DNA of 10,611 nt from an uncultured Actinomycetes bacterium (GTDB lineage: Bacteria > Actinomycetota > Actinomycetes > Nanopelagicales > Nanopelagicaceae): the NCBI GenBank assembly GCA_903892335.1, contig CAITID010000009.1, positions 1 through 10,611 on the forward strand, read 5' to 3'. How positions within the stretch are numbered: the first letter of the stretch is position 1; every line of letters begins with the position of its first letter. The position numbers were made by a program, and so were the translations under genes. This document shows, in pieces, positions 1 through 6,003 of this stretch. The notes beneath the pieces are model-generated. The model did not search any database, was not told where the DNA came from, and worked only from the letters and a program-made list of their open reading frames with translations.

Positions 1-1
1 C

Positions 2-355
2 AATCAGATTACTGAGTTTGGCAAGTTACTAGATCCAATTGCAGATAAGGCGATGCTGGCAACAGCTTTAATTGGCACCTCAATCCTAGGATTGCTCTCT
101 TGGTGGGTTACAGTAATTATTTTATTTCGCGAAATTGCAGTAACGCTGCTTCGCTTTGCGGTTATTAAAAAAGGTGTGATCCCAGCAAGTAAGGGTGCTA
201 AGCGCAAGACATTCTTCCAATCCTTTGGTGTTGGTTTTTATATCCTGCCGCTACCAATCTGGCTACATACCCCGCGCGATATCTTTATGGCTTATGCAAT
301 TTATCTAACAATTACAACTGGAATTGATTACTTCCGGCAAGTGCTAAAGAAATGA
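2..355 (+). CDS. pgsA: CDP-diacylglycerol--glycerol-3-phosphate 3-phosphatidyltransferase, 3' part
   Basis: This is the C-terminal 117 residues of a CDP-alcohol phosphatidyltransferase; the 5' end lies before the window. The enzyme makes phosphatidylglycerol phosphate from CDP-diacylglycerol and glycerol-3-phosphate in the cytoplasmic membrane. The first visible residues hold the second half of the family signature, GxxxDxxxD (G7, D11, D15 of the visible part, in FGKLLDPIADK). The first half (DGxxAR) is missing only because the window starts here. Two or three hydrophobic membrane segments follow, and the REIAVTLLR and VIPASKGAKRKT stretches are typical of PgsA rather than of phosphatidylserine or phosphatidylinositol synthases. 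Its TGA overlaps the ATG of pncC (ATGA), suggesting translational coupling. In mycobacteria a pgsA-type gene (pgsA3) also precedes clgR. The subfamily assignment is strong; the exact alcohol substrate is inferred. Confidence 0.9.
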   Translation, partial: NQITEFGKLLDPIADKAMLATALIGTSILGLLSWWVTVIILFREIAVTLLRFAVIKKGVIPASKGAKRKTFFQSFGVGFYILPLPIWLHTPRDIFMAYAIYLTITTGIDYFRQVLKK

Positions 356-816
356 TTGCAACTTCTGTAGTTAAAAAGTTACTAAAGAAAAAAGCGACAT
401 TATCAGTTGCCGAGTCCATTACCGGTGGGGGATTAGCTGCTGCAATAACTGAGGTAGCGGGTTCATCAAGTGTGTTTCTAGGCGGTGTAATTGCATACGC
501 AGATGAGATCAAAATTAGTGAATTAAAAGTAGATGCAAAAACACTAAAGAAATTTACCGCTGTCTCTGAGGAGGTTGCCAAAGAGATGGCCACAGGGGTT
601 CGCAAGAAATTTAATACTGATTATGCAATTGCAACAACTGGGGTGGCCGGCCCAGGCAAGGCGTATGGGCAAAAGGCGGGCACTGTTTGGATCGCCATCG
701 CCAGTAAAAAAGAGGTATTTGCGATCGCTCTTTCCCTCAGCGGATCGCGGGATTTGATCCGCCACGCAACAATTGAAAGTGCATTAGCCTCATTTGAGCG
801 TATCCTTAAGCCATGA
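352..816 (+). CDS. pncC: Nicotinamide-nucleotide amidohydrolase (CinA C-terminal domain, stand-alone)
   Basis: The 154-residue protein is a stand-alone CinA C-terminal domain, as is usual in Actinobacteria; full-length CinA has about 400 residues. The family deamidates nicotinamide mononucleotide to nicotinate mononucleotide, recycling the by-product of NAD-dependent DNA ligase. Visible motifs are AESITGGG (residues 20-27, probable catalytic Ser22), the conserved Lys54 after the YADE segment, AVSEEVAKEMA (70-80) and TTGVAGPG (95-102). The stretch after GPG (KAYGQKAGTVWIAIA) departs from the common GGGxPxKPxG loop but keeps the following GTVWIA strand. The ATG overlaps the pgsA stop by four bases, and the gene's TGA overlaps the clgR ATG in the same way. 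The cinA label is often carried over from the competence-linked full-length protein; nothing here points to competence. Confidence 0.92.
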   Translation: MIATSVVKKLLKKKATLSVAESITGGGLAAAITEVAGSSSVFLGGVIAYADEIKISELKVDAKTLKKFTAVSEEVAKEMATGVRKKFNTDYAIATTGVAGPGKAYGQKAGTVWIAIASKKEVFAIALSLSGSRDLIRHATIESALASFERILKP

Positions 817-1088
817 TTTTATTGCGCTCACATATCGGCTCAGCTCTTCGTGCTGCCCGTATTGAACAAGGTCGCACCCTTCGTGATGTTGCAAAATCTG
901 CACGGATATCTCTTGGTTACTTATCTGAGGTAGAGCGTGGACATAAAGAGGCATCATCTGAATTGTTAAATGCAATTTGCACAGCACTTGATTTATCACT
1001 CTCCACAATCTTGCTAGATGTTGCAACTGTGGTTAGAGCGCAAGAAGCTCCACTTGTTACTCTACAAGTAGTTGAAACCGCAGCTTAA
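813..1088 (+). CDS. clgR: ClgR-type XRE-family transcriptional regulator
   Basis: A 91-residue single-domain regulator with a lambda-repressor (XRE) helix-turn-helix at about residues 8-65. The core GRTLRDVAKSARISLGYLSE followed by VERGHKEASSELLNAICTAL is the hallmark of ClgR, the actinobacterial activator of clpP/clpC and other proteostasis genes. Its place directly after pgsA and pncC and upstream of recA matches the mycobacterial order. The ATG overlaps the pncC stop (ATGA), so it is probably co-translated. The protein ends in two alanines (ETAA); a C-terminal Ala-Ala is known to target Streptomyces ClgR for Clp degradation, which suggests feedback control here (inference). No PspA-like gene follows, unlike in mycobacteria; a TetR-type gene sits there instead. 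Confidence 0.88.
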   Translation: MILLRSHIGSALRAARIEQGRTLRDVAKSARISLGYLSEVERGHKEASSELLNAICTALDLSLSTILLDVATVVRAQEAPLVTLQVVETAA

Positions 1089-1091
1089 ATC

Positions 1092-1646
1092 TTGTCAGCA
1101 TCAGCCTTTAACCTTCCCGATAATTCAACTGGCACTTACGCCAAACAACACGCAACTAGTAATCGCTCTCGTCAAGGAATTTTTCGTGGCGCCAAAGAGG
1201 TCATCTCTGAGGTAGGTAGCTATGAATCAAATATGGCGCAGATTTCATTGCGCGCTCAAGTCTCCCGGGCAACTATCTACAATCAATTTGCAGACAAGGC
1301 TGAGATGATGGAGTTTTTAATTGACTCTGAAATTACCCGCTTAACTGATTTAGCAATTGCTGCAGATTCCAGAGAGGAATCCTTACGCCGCCTATCTGTT
1401 GAGATCTCACAGGATTTAGCACTTCGCCAAATGGTGGAAAGTGACCCAACTGATATTGCAAAGCTGATGACAATCACAGATCATCCACTTTGGGTGAAGG
1501 TGCACCAAAGCCTGGTCTCAATCTTTGGCGCCGATAGCGCAGGCTGTGGCCTAATCCTTCGCTGGTTAATCGCTCAAATTGCATCACCTATTACTGAGGA
1601 AGAGTCTGCAACCCAGGCTAAGCGTTTAGTCCGTACCCTTATTTAA
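1092..1646 (+). CDS. TetR-family transcriptional regulator
   Basis: A 184-residue protein with a TetR-type N-terminal DNA-binding domain at about residues 26-78. After a polar, probably disordered N-terminal 25 residues comes SRQGIFRGAKEVISEVG, then MAQISLRAQVSRATIYNQFA (helix-turn-helix), then DKAEMMEFLI, the usual TetR layout with a YxxF/Y-like recognition helix. The remaining 100 residues should form the helical ligand/dimer domain and show no family signature that I recognise, so ligand and targets are unknown. The start is a TTG three bases after the clgR stop with no clear Shine-Dalgarno. It is chosen because it covers the whole domain and nothing better lies upstream. It probably lies in one operon with clgR; a regulator here is not a standard part of the recA neighbourhood that I know of. 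Confidence 0.75.
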   Translation: MSASAFNLPDNSTGTYAKQHATSNRSRQGIFRGAKEVISEVGSYESNMAQISLRAQVSRATIYNQFADKAEMMEFLIDSEITRLTDLAIAADSREESLRRLSVEISQDLALRQMVESDPTDIAKLMTITDHPLWVKVHQSLVSIFGADSAGCGLILRWLIAQIASPITEEESATQAKRLVRTLI

Positions 1647-1659
1647 TTCGCACCAGCTA

Positions 1660-1851
1660 ATGCGGATCTCAGAGTTGCGCTCGCGCATCAGTGATTACTT
1701 TCCAGATCCTGCTACCTATTCACAGGACATCGTGCACTCAGAACTTGGCGGCATCACCGTTAATGAGGCGATTGTGCGCGGGGATGAGCCGGATGAGATT
1801 TGGCGTGCGGTGGTAAGACATAACCCGCAGATGCCAGAAAAGTTTCGGTAA
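1660..1851 (+). CDS. DUF3046 family protein
   Basis: A 63-residue protein of the actinobacterial DUF3046 family, which is commonly encoded just upstream of recA. The visible family pattern is an N-terminal MRxSELxxRxxxYF, a central DIVHSELGGITVNEAI, and a C-terminal DEIWRAVVRHNPQMPEKFR; the SELGG-TVxEA and WRAV elements are the best conserved. No function is established. It is predicted to be a small soluble helical protein without membrane segments or catalytic motifs. The gene starts with ATG 13 bases after the TetR gene, without a convincing Shine-Dalgarno, and is followed by the recA control region. Its constant link with recA invites a role in DNA repair, but that is only inferred from position. 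Confidence 0.85.
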   Translation: MRISELRSRISDYFPDPATYSQDIVHSELGGITVNEAIVRGDEPDEIWRAVVRHNPQMPEKFR

Positions 1852-1891
1852 GTAATAACGCAGCGGCGTGTTGGTGGCCGATTCTGGCCTT

Positions 1892-1907
1892 TCGAACAGT
1901 TGTTCGA
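1892..1907. promoter_or_regulatory. SOS box (LexA operator) of recA
   Basis: TCGAACAGTTGTTCGA is a perfect 6+6 inverted repeat (TCGAAC / GTTCGA) with a 4-base spacer, matching the actinobacterial/Gram-positive LexA operator core GAAC-N4-GTTC. It lies 147 bases before the recA ATG and immediately upstream of a possible -10 element, so bound LexA should block RNA polymerase. I saw no second copy with both half-sites intact in the window. LexA control of recA is established for this group; its use here is inferred from the site. Confidence 0.92.
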
Positions 1908-1913
1908 TACACT
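1908..1913 (+). promoter_or_regulatory. Candidate -10 element of the recA promoter
   Basis: TACACT matches 4 of 6 bases of TATAAT and directly abuts the SOS box, the expected arrangement for LexA repression. No good -35 hexamer lies 16-18 bases upstream (the region around 1882-1890 reads TTCTGGCCT). Transcription would start about 1918-1921, leaving a leader of about 134 bases. The element is tentative. Confidence 0.4.
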
Positions 1914-1917
1914 ATTT

Positions 1918-1974
1918 ATGCCCAACCAGAGCGGTTCCACAGTTCCGCTGGTACCTCGTGCCAGCCGTCAGTGA
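1918..1974 (+). CDS. Possible leaderless short ORF in the recA leader (18 codons)
   Basis: An ATG at 1918 opens an 18-codon frame ending in TGA, encoding MPNQSGSTVPLVPRASRQ. It has no Shine-Dalgarno, but the ATG falls within the transcription start region predicted from the TACACT element, so it could be translated as a leaderless message, a common mode in Actinobacteria. It covers the first two competing hairpins of the leader, so ribosome movement could change folding. Against it: the codons (CCC, AAC, CAG, AGC) are more GC-rich than in neighbouring genes, so the base composition may reflect RNA structure rather than coding. It ends about 80 bases before recA. Confidence 0.25.
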   Translation: MPNQSGSTVPLVPRASRQ

Positions 1975-2035
1975 TGTTCCGTACCTTCTGGACCGAGACA
2001 TGACCTCGCTGGAACACCAGCACTGGTCAAGGAAA
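1920..2035 (+). promoter_or_regulatory. Structured GC-rich recA 5' leader
   Basis: Bases 1921-2030 are about 59% G+C by count, clearly richer than the genes around them. The tetramers CCAG (1926, 1961, 2017) and CTGG (1948, 1988, 2009, 2023) recur seven times and allow alternative pairings. Possible stems are 1925-1928 plus 1931-1934 with 1945-1952 (8 pairs, GA bulge), 1948-1954 with 1958-1964 (7 pairs, CTC loop, excludes the first), 1994-1997 with 2005-2008, 1975-1980 with 2011-2016, and 2008-2012 with 2017-2021 (AACA loop). No T-run typical of a terminator follows. I do not recognise it as a known riboswitch class. A regulatory role is inferred from composition and pairing only. Confidence 0.45.
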
Positions 2036-2037
2036 TG

Positions 2038-2043
2038 AAAGGA
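2038..2043 (+). promoter_or_regulatory. Ribosome binding site of recA
   Basis: AAAGGA lies 10 bases before the ATG at 2054 and is the clearest Shine-Dalgarno in the window. It supports the long RecA N-terminus. A second, similar purine stretch (AAGGAAA, 2029-2035) lies 10 bases further upstream and could pair with CCTT at 1984-1987 in a folded leader. Confidence 0.65.
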
Positions 2044-2053
2044 AACAAACTTC

Positions 2054-3142
2054 ATGGCCAAAGAAAATGCCAAAGAAGAAAGAGAAGATATTAAAAAATC
2101 TTCTGATCGCAGTAAATCCCTAGATACCGCCCTTGCCCAAATCGAGCGTCAGTTCGGTAAAGGCTCCATTATGAAGATGGGCGATCGCGAAGCAGTTCCA
2201 ATGGAAGTAATTCCAACTGGATCTGTCGCACTTGATATCGCACTTGGCGTCGGTGGCTTGCCACGAGGCCGCGTTATTGAAATTTATGGACCTGAGTCCT
2301 CAGGTAAGACAACAGTTGCATTGCATGCAATTGCAAATGCCCAAAAACTTGGTGGCATTGCAGCTTTCATCGATGCAGAGCATGCATTAGATCCAGAGTA
2401 TGCAAAGAAGCTTGGCGTAGATATTGATGCGCTTTTGGTTTCACAACCAGATACTGGTGAGCAAGCACTTGAGATCATGGATATGTTAGTTCGCTCCGGT
2501 GCACTAGATATCATCGTGGTTGACTCAGTTGCTGCCCTTGTTCCTCGCGCTGAAATTGAGGGCGAGATGGGTGACTCACATATGGGTCTGCAAGCTCGTT
2601 TGATGTCACAAGCACTTCGCAAAATGACTGGTGCACTAAGCCAATCAAAGACAACTGCAATATTTATTAACCAGTTGCGAGATAAAATCGGTGTCTTCTT
2701 TGGTTCACCAGAGACAACAACTGGTGGCAAGGCGCTTAAGTTCTATGCATCAGTTCGCATGGATGTGCGCCGTATTGAAACATTAAAAGATGGTCAAGAG
2801 GCGGTTGGAAACCGTACTCGTGTGAAGATTGTTAAAAACAAGGTTTCACCACCATTTAAGCAAGCTGAATTCGACATTATTTATGGTGTTGGCATCAGCC
2901 GTGAAGGCTCATTAATTGATATGGGTGTAGATCTAGGCATCGTAAAGAAGGCTGGTGCTTGGTTTACCTACGAATCAGATCAATTAGGACAAGGCAAAGA
3001 GAATGCTCGCGCATTCTTAATTGATAATCCTGATCTAGCAAATGATATTGAGGCAAAGATCCGCGCATCATTTGTACCAACGCAAATTGATCCTGCCTTG
3101 GTAGCTGCCGTAGATGAGGCAACTGCCGATGTTGAGTTCTAA
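2054..3142 (+). CDS. recA: Recombinase RecA
   Basis: A 362-residue RecA, the ATP-dependent strand-exchange protein that also triggers LexA self-cleavage. The order of motifs is complete: QFGKGS (33-38), Walker A GPESSGKT (79-86), the catalytic-Glu strand around residue 109 (DAEHALDPEYA), Walker B LDIIVVDSVAALVPRAE (151-167), loop L1 near 170-181, and loop L2 with FINQLRDKIGVFFGSPETTT (204-223). There is no intein, unlike in M. tuberculosis RecA. The N-terminus carries about ten extra Lys/Glu-rich residues before the usual first helix compared with E. coli RecA; the good Shine-Dalgarno supports this start. The C-terminus (DEATADVEF) is only mildly acidic. Transcription is probably SOS-controlled through the operator at 1892. 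recX follows after eight bases. Confidence 0.98.
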   Translation: MAKENAKEEREDIKKSSDRSKSLDTALAQIERQFGKGSIMKMGDREAVPMEVIPTGSVALDIALGVGGLPRGRVIEIYGPESSGKTTVALHAIANAQKLGGIAAFIDAEHALDPEYAKKLGVDIDALLVSQPDTGEQALEIMDMLVRSGALDIIVVDSVAALVPRAEIEGEMGDSHMGLQARLMSQALRKMTGALSQSKTTAIFINQLRDKIGVFFGSPETTTGGKALKFYASVRMDVRRIETLKDGQEAVGNRTRVKIVKNKVSPPFKQAEFDIIYGVGISREGSLIDMGVDLGIVKKAGAWFTYESDQLGQGKENARAFLIDNPDLANDIEAKIRASFVPTQIDPALVAAVDEATADVEF

Positions 3143-3150
3143 GTAATTAA

Positions 3151-3639
3151 TTGCGCTCAAAAGAGACAGTAGCGAGTGATCCCTACTCTGAGGCGATGTC
3201 AATTGCATTGTATGCACTTGCACCTCGCGCCAAGAGTAGGGATGAGCTCCTTAAACATTTAATCAAGCGCGGCTGCGAGATTGATACCGCAAATGCCGCA
3301 CTTGATTCACTTGAACTACAAGGTCTATTAAATGATCTTGAGTTCGCTAAATTGTGGAGTGAGTCTCGCCAACGTGCTAAAAAATTAAGCAAAAGAGTTA
3401 TTGCAACTGAGCTTCGCAATAAGGGAGTTTCACAAGACATAATTACTGAGGTAATTGATGAGATTGATGATGAGACGGAGTACTTGCAAGCATTTAATTT
3501 GGCAGAGCGAAAGTACAAATCAATCGCTCATCTCGATCCCGAGGTTGCATACCGGCGAATTAGTGGCCTGCTTGCTCGAAAAGGATATGGCCATGGTATT
3601 TGTGCCCGCATTATGCGCGAATTAACTGGAGTTAATTAA
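3151..3639 (+). CDS. recX: Regulatory protein RecX
   Basis: A 162-residue RecX, which caps RecA filaments and limits RecA activity; the length is normal for the family. It shows the three-helix tandem repeats: repeat 1 with ALYALAPRAKSRDELLKHLI and KRG (21-43), repeat 2 with ALDSLELQGLLNDLEFAKLW (51-70) and RAKKLSKRVIATELRNKG (75-92), and a third repeat ending RISGLLARKGYGHGICARIM (136-155). The start is a TTG eight bases after recA. An in-frame ATG at 3196 (codon 16) is an alternative, but it would remove the DPYSEA segment that resembles the usual family N-terminus. The Shine-Dalgarno is weak, so recX probably depends on read-through and coupling from recA, keeping it far below RecA in amount (inference). 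Confidence 0.93.
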   Translation: MRSKETVASDPYSEAMSIALYALAPRAKSRDELLKHLIKRGCEIDTANAALDSLELQGLLNDLEFAKLWSESRQRAKKLSKRVIATELRNKGVSQDIITEVIDEIDDETEYLQAFNLAERKYKSIAHLDPEVAYRRISGLLARKGYGHGICARIMRELTGVN

Positions 3640-3654
3640 AGTAATTTAAGCAAG

Positions 3655-3660
3655 TAGAAT
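3655..3660 (+). promoter_or_regulatory. Candidate -10 element for leaderless miaB transcription
   Basis: TAGAAT matches 5 of 6 bases of TATAAT and ends seven bases before the miaB ATG, so a transcript would begin at or next to the start codon. miaB also lacks a clear Shine-Dalgarno. No convincing -35 is seen in the recX 3' end. It could make miaB and the following genes partly independent of SOS control of recA. The match is short and the region AT-rich, so chance is possible. Confidence 0.35.
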
Positions 3661-3667
3661 TTGGCAT

Positions 3668-5104
3668 ATGCCTACCTTTGTAGTTGAGACCTACGGCTGC
3701 CAGATGAATGTCCATGATTCCGAGCGAATCTCTGGATTGTTAATTGATGCTGGCTACACCCAAGCGTTAGCTGATACTCACCCAGATTTAGTTGTCTTTA
3801 ATACCTGCGCAGTTCGTGAGAATGCAGATAACAAACTTTATGGAAATCTCTCCTTCTTAGCACCTCGCAAGAAAAGTGATCCAAATTTTCAAATTGCAGT
3901 TGGTGGATGTATGGCGCAAAAGGATCAAGATGCCATTATCAAACGCGCACCATATGTTGATGTGGTTTTTGGTACACACAATATTGGCTCACTTCCAACC
4001 CTGCTGGAGCGTGCCCGAATTGAAGAGCAATCACAGGTTGAAATTAAAGAATCCCTTGAACACTTTCCATCCACACTTCCGGTTAAAAGAGATAGCGCAT
4101 TTAGCGCTTGGGTTTCAGTCTCAGTTGGCTGCAACAACACCTGCACATTTTGTATCGTGCCGCAGCTGCGCGGTATTGAAAAAGATCGCCCAACTGAGGA
4201 TATTTTGCGGGAAGTGCGCGCACTAGTTGATCAAGGCGTAATTGAAATAACTTTACTTGGCCAGAATGTAAACGCTTACGGTGTTGATTTTGGTGATCGA
4301 CTAGCTTTCTCTAAATTACTACGTGCGTGTGGTGAAATTGATGGCCTTGAGCGACTTCGCTTTATGTCACCACATCCACGTGATTTCACCGATGATGTAA
4401 TTGATGCGATGGCCCAAACACCTAATGTGATGCCACATCTGCACATGCCATTGCAATCTGGCAGTGACAAGGTTTTGCAGGCAATGCGCCGCTCATACCG
4501 CAGGGATCGATACTTAGGAATCTTAGAAAAGGTACGAAGCGCCATTCCTGATGCTGCGATTACAACTGACATCATCGTTGGTTTTCCTGGTGAGAGTGAT
4601 CAGGATTTTGCGCAAACAATTGATCTAGTAAAAGAGGCAAAATTTAGCGCCGCCTACACCTTCCAATACTCAAAACGTCCCGGCACACCAGCTGCCACAA
4701 TGCCAGATCAAGTAAATGATGAGGTAATGGCCGAGCGCTATAACCAATTGCATCAGGTGCAACAGGAGATTTCAAAGAGTGAGAATACAAAGTTAATTGG
4801 CAAGCAGATTCAATTATTAGTTAGCGCCCACGAAGGCCGCCATGATCTTGATTTAAAGCGAGTAACTGGCCGTGCCCAAGATTTCAGGCTGACCCACTTT
4901 GATAACTCTGCCAACACAGCGCGTCCTGGCGATTTAGTTTCAGTGCAAGTAACTGAGGCCTTTGCCAATCACATTGTTGCTGGTGCACCAATTTCTGTAG
5001 TTAAAACAAGAGGCGGGGATGCCCATGCGACTTGGGTGAATGAGCAAGGAGATAAGAAGATTTTGCTAGGCATACCAACACTTGCCTCACTTAAATCTCT
5101 ATGA
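3668..5104 (+). CDS. miaB: tRNA-2-methylthio-N6-dimethylallyladenosine synthase MiaB
   Basis: A 478-residue radical-SAM methylthiotransferase that adds the 2-methylthio group to i6A37 in tRNAs reading U-starting codons. Domains in order: N-terminal MTTase domain with the three auxiliary-cluster cysteines C11 (ETYGCQMNVHDSER), C47 (NTCAVRENAD) and C81 (GGCMAQ); radical-SAM domain with CxxxCxxC at C155, C159 and C162 (VGCNNTCTFCIVP), followed by LRGIEKDRP and the GQNVNAYG and LQSGSD segments; and a C-terminal TRAM RNA-binding domain at about 376-440, then a 40-residue tail. All six cluster cysteines are present. The NVNAYG and GIEKDRP motifs favour MiaB over RimO or MtaB. The ATG is 28 bases after recX with no strong Shine-Dalgarno. 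The stop overlaps the miaA start (ATGA). Confidence 0.97.
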   Translation: MPTFVVETYGCQMNVHDSERISGLLIDAGYTQALADTHPDLVVFNTCAVRENADNKLYGNLSFLAPRKKSDPNFQIAVGGCMAQKDQDAIIKRAPYVDVVFGTHNIGSLPTLLERARIEEQSQVEIKESLEHFPSTLPVKRDSAFSAWVSVSVGCNNTCTFCIVPQLRGIEKDRPTEDILREVRALVDQGVIEITLLGQNVNAYGVDFGDRLAFSKLLRACGEIDGLERLRFMSPHPRDFTDDVIDAMAQTPNVMPHLHMPLQSGSDKVLQAMRRSYRRDRYLGILEKVRSAIPDAAITTDIIVGFPGESDQDFAQTIDLVKEAKFSAAYTFQYSKRPGTPAATMPDQVNDEVMAERYNQLHQVQQEISKSENTKLIGKQIQLLVSAHEGRHDLDLKRVTGRAQDFRLTHFDNSANTARPGDLVSVQVTEAFANHIVAGAPISVVKTRGGDAHATWVNEQGDKKILLGIPTLASLKSL

Positions 5105-6003
5105 GTTTAATAATCATCTGTGGCGCTACTGCAACTGGCAAAAGTGATTTAGCCGTTGCTCTCGCCAAAGAGATTAAGGCTGAGATCATCAATGCCGATT
5201 CAATGCAGCTCTATAAGGGAATGGATATTGGCACGGCAAAGTTGACTCTTAGTGAGCGCGATGGTGTGCCCCATCATTTAATTGATTTACTTGAGATTAA
5301 AGAAGAGGCAAATGTCTCTTGGTATCAAAATTTAGCAAGAAGTAAAATTGATGAGTTAACTGCGGCCGGCAAATCAGTTGTTGTAGTTGGTGGCACTGGT
5401 CTATATATCAAGGCGATACTGGATGAACTAAATTTTCCAGATACTGATCCAAAGATTCGACAGCAAATAACCGATGAGGCGGAAAAACTTGGCAATGATG
5501 TTATGCATCAGCGCCTGGCTAAGTTAGATCCAGCCGCCGCTGTTGCGATTCCAAAGGAGAATATTCGCCGAGTAATTCGCGCGCTTGAAGTTATTGAGAT
5601 TACCGGTAAACCATTTACTGCAAATTTGCCAAGGCAGGAGAGCAGTAGATATCCAACTGCTAAACAATTTGGTCTAGTACTAGATCGCCAAAACTTAGAT
5701 GAACGAATTGATAAACGAGTTGAGGATATGTGGGATAAAGGCTTTGCCCGTGAGGTTTCGCTGCTGATGACAAAAGGATTAGAAGAGGCCACAACTGCCA
5801 AGATGGCACTTGGTTATAAGCAGATTATGGATTACTTAAATGGTGAGAGCACCGAGGATTTTGCCAAAGAGGAGACAAAGCGAGTATCTCGTGCATATGC
5901 CAGAAGGCAAGAGACTTGGTTTTCCCGCGATGAAAGAATTAATTGGCTGGCGCCAGATACTCTCTCAGCGCGACTGGAAAAGCTTTTGGTTAGTATTAAT
6001 TAA
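5101..6003 (+). CDS. miaA: tRNA dimethylallyltransferase MiaA
   Basis: A 300-residue enzyme that transfers the dimethylallyl group from DMAPP to N6 of A37, giving i6A, the substrate of MiaB. Visible are the P-loop GATATGKS (8-15), NADSMQLYKGMDIGTAK (31-47) with the base-recognising Asp33, GGTGLY (97-102) with conserved Thr99, the central insert region, and the C-terminal ALGYKQIMDYLNGE plus RAYARRQETWFSRD motifs. Length and motif order are normal. The gene starts within the miaB stop (ATGA), and its TAA shares one base with the dapF ATG, so it is translationally coupled on both sides. The gene order is opposite to the reaction order (MiaA acts first). Confidence 0.97.
   Translation: MSLIIICGATATGKSDLAVALAKEIKAEIINADSMQLYKGMDIGTAKLTLSERDGVPHHLIDLLEIKEEANVSWYQNLARSKIDELTAAGKSVVVVGGTGLYIKAILDELNFPDTDPKIRQQITDEAEKLGNDVMHQRLAKLDPAAAVAIPKENIRRVIRALEVIEITGKPFTANLPRQESSRYPTAKQFGLVLDRQNLDERIDKRVEDMWDKGFAREVSLLMTKGLEEATTAKMALGYKQIMDYLNGESTEDFAKEETKRVSRAYARRQETWFSRDERINWLAPDTLSARLEKLLVSIN

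Noticed and set aside
721..728. GCGATCGC palindrome, also at 2181-2188, like the cyanobacterial HIP1 repeat
   Set aside because: Two copies inside coding sequence of unrelated genes; the gene order is actinobacterial and the octamer is not abundant, so chance is enough.
1852..2053. A tRNA or other standard RNA gene in the GC-rich interval before recA
   Set aside because: No cloverleaf, T-loop (GTTCRANNC in the right context) or CCA-proximal acceptor stem can be assembled; a recA leader explains the position better.
2035..2094. ATG at 2035 opening a basic 19-codon frame (MKGNKLHGQRKC...) across the recA start
   Set aside because: Its purine stretch is too close to the ATG to serve as a Shine-Dalgarno, and the frame is only an out-of-phase reading of recA's Lys-rich N-terminus.
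2054..3142. Possible intein in RecA, as in some mycobacteria
   Set aside because: The Walker A to loop L2 sequence is continuous and of normal length; no insertion is present.
3876..4226. 116-codon + strand ORF inside miaB
   Set aside because: It lies wholly within the miaB radical-SAM coding region in another frame, and its translation shows no family features.
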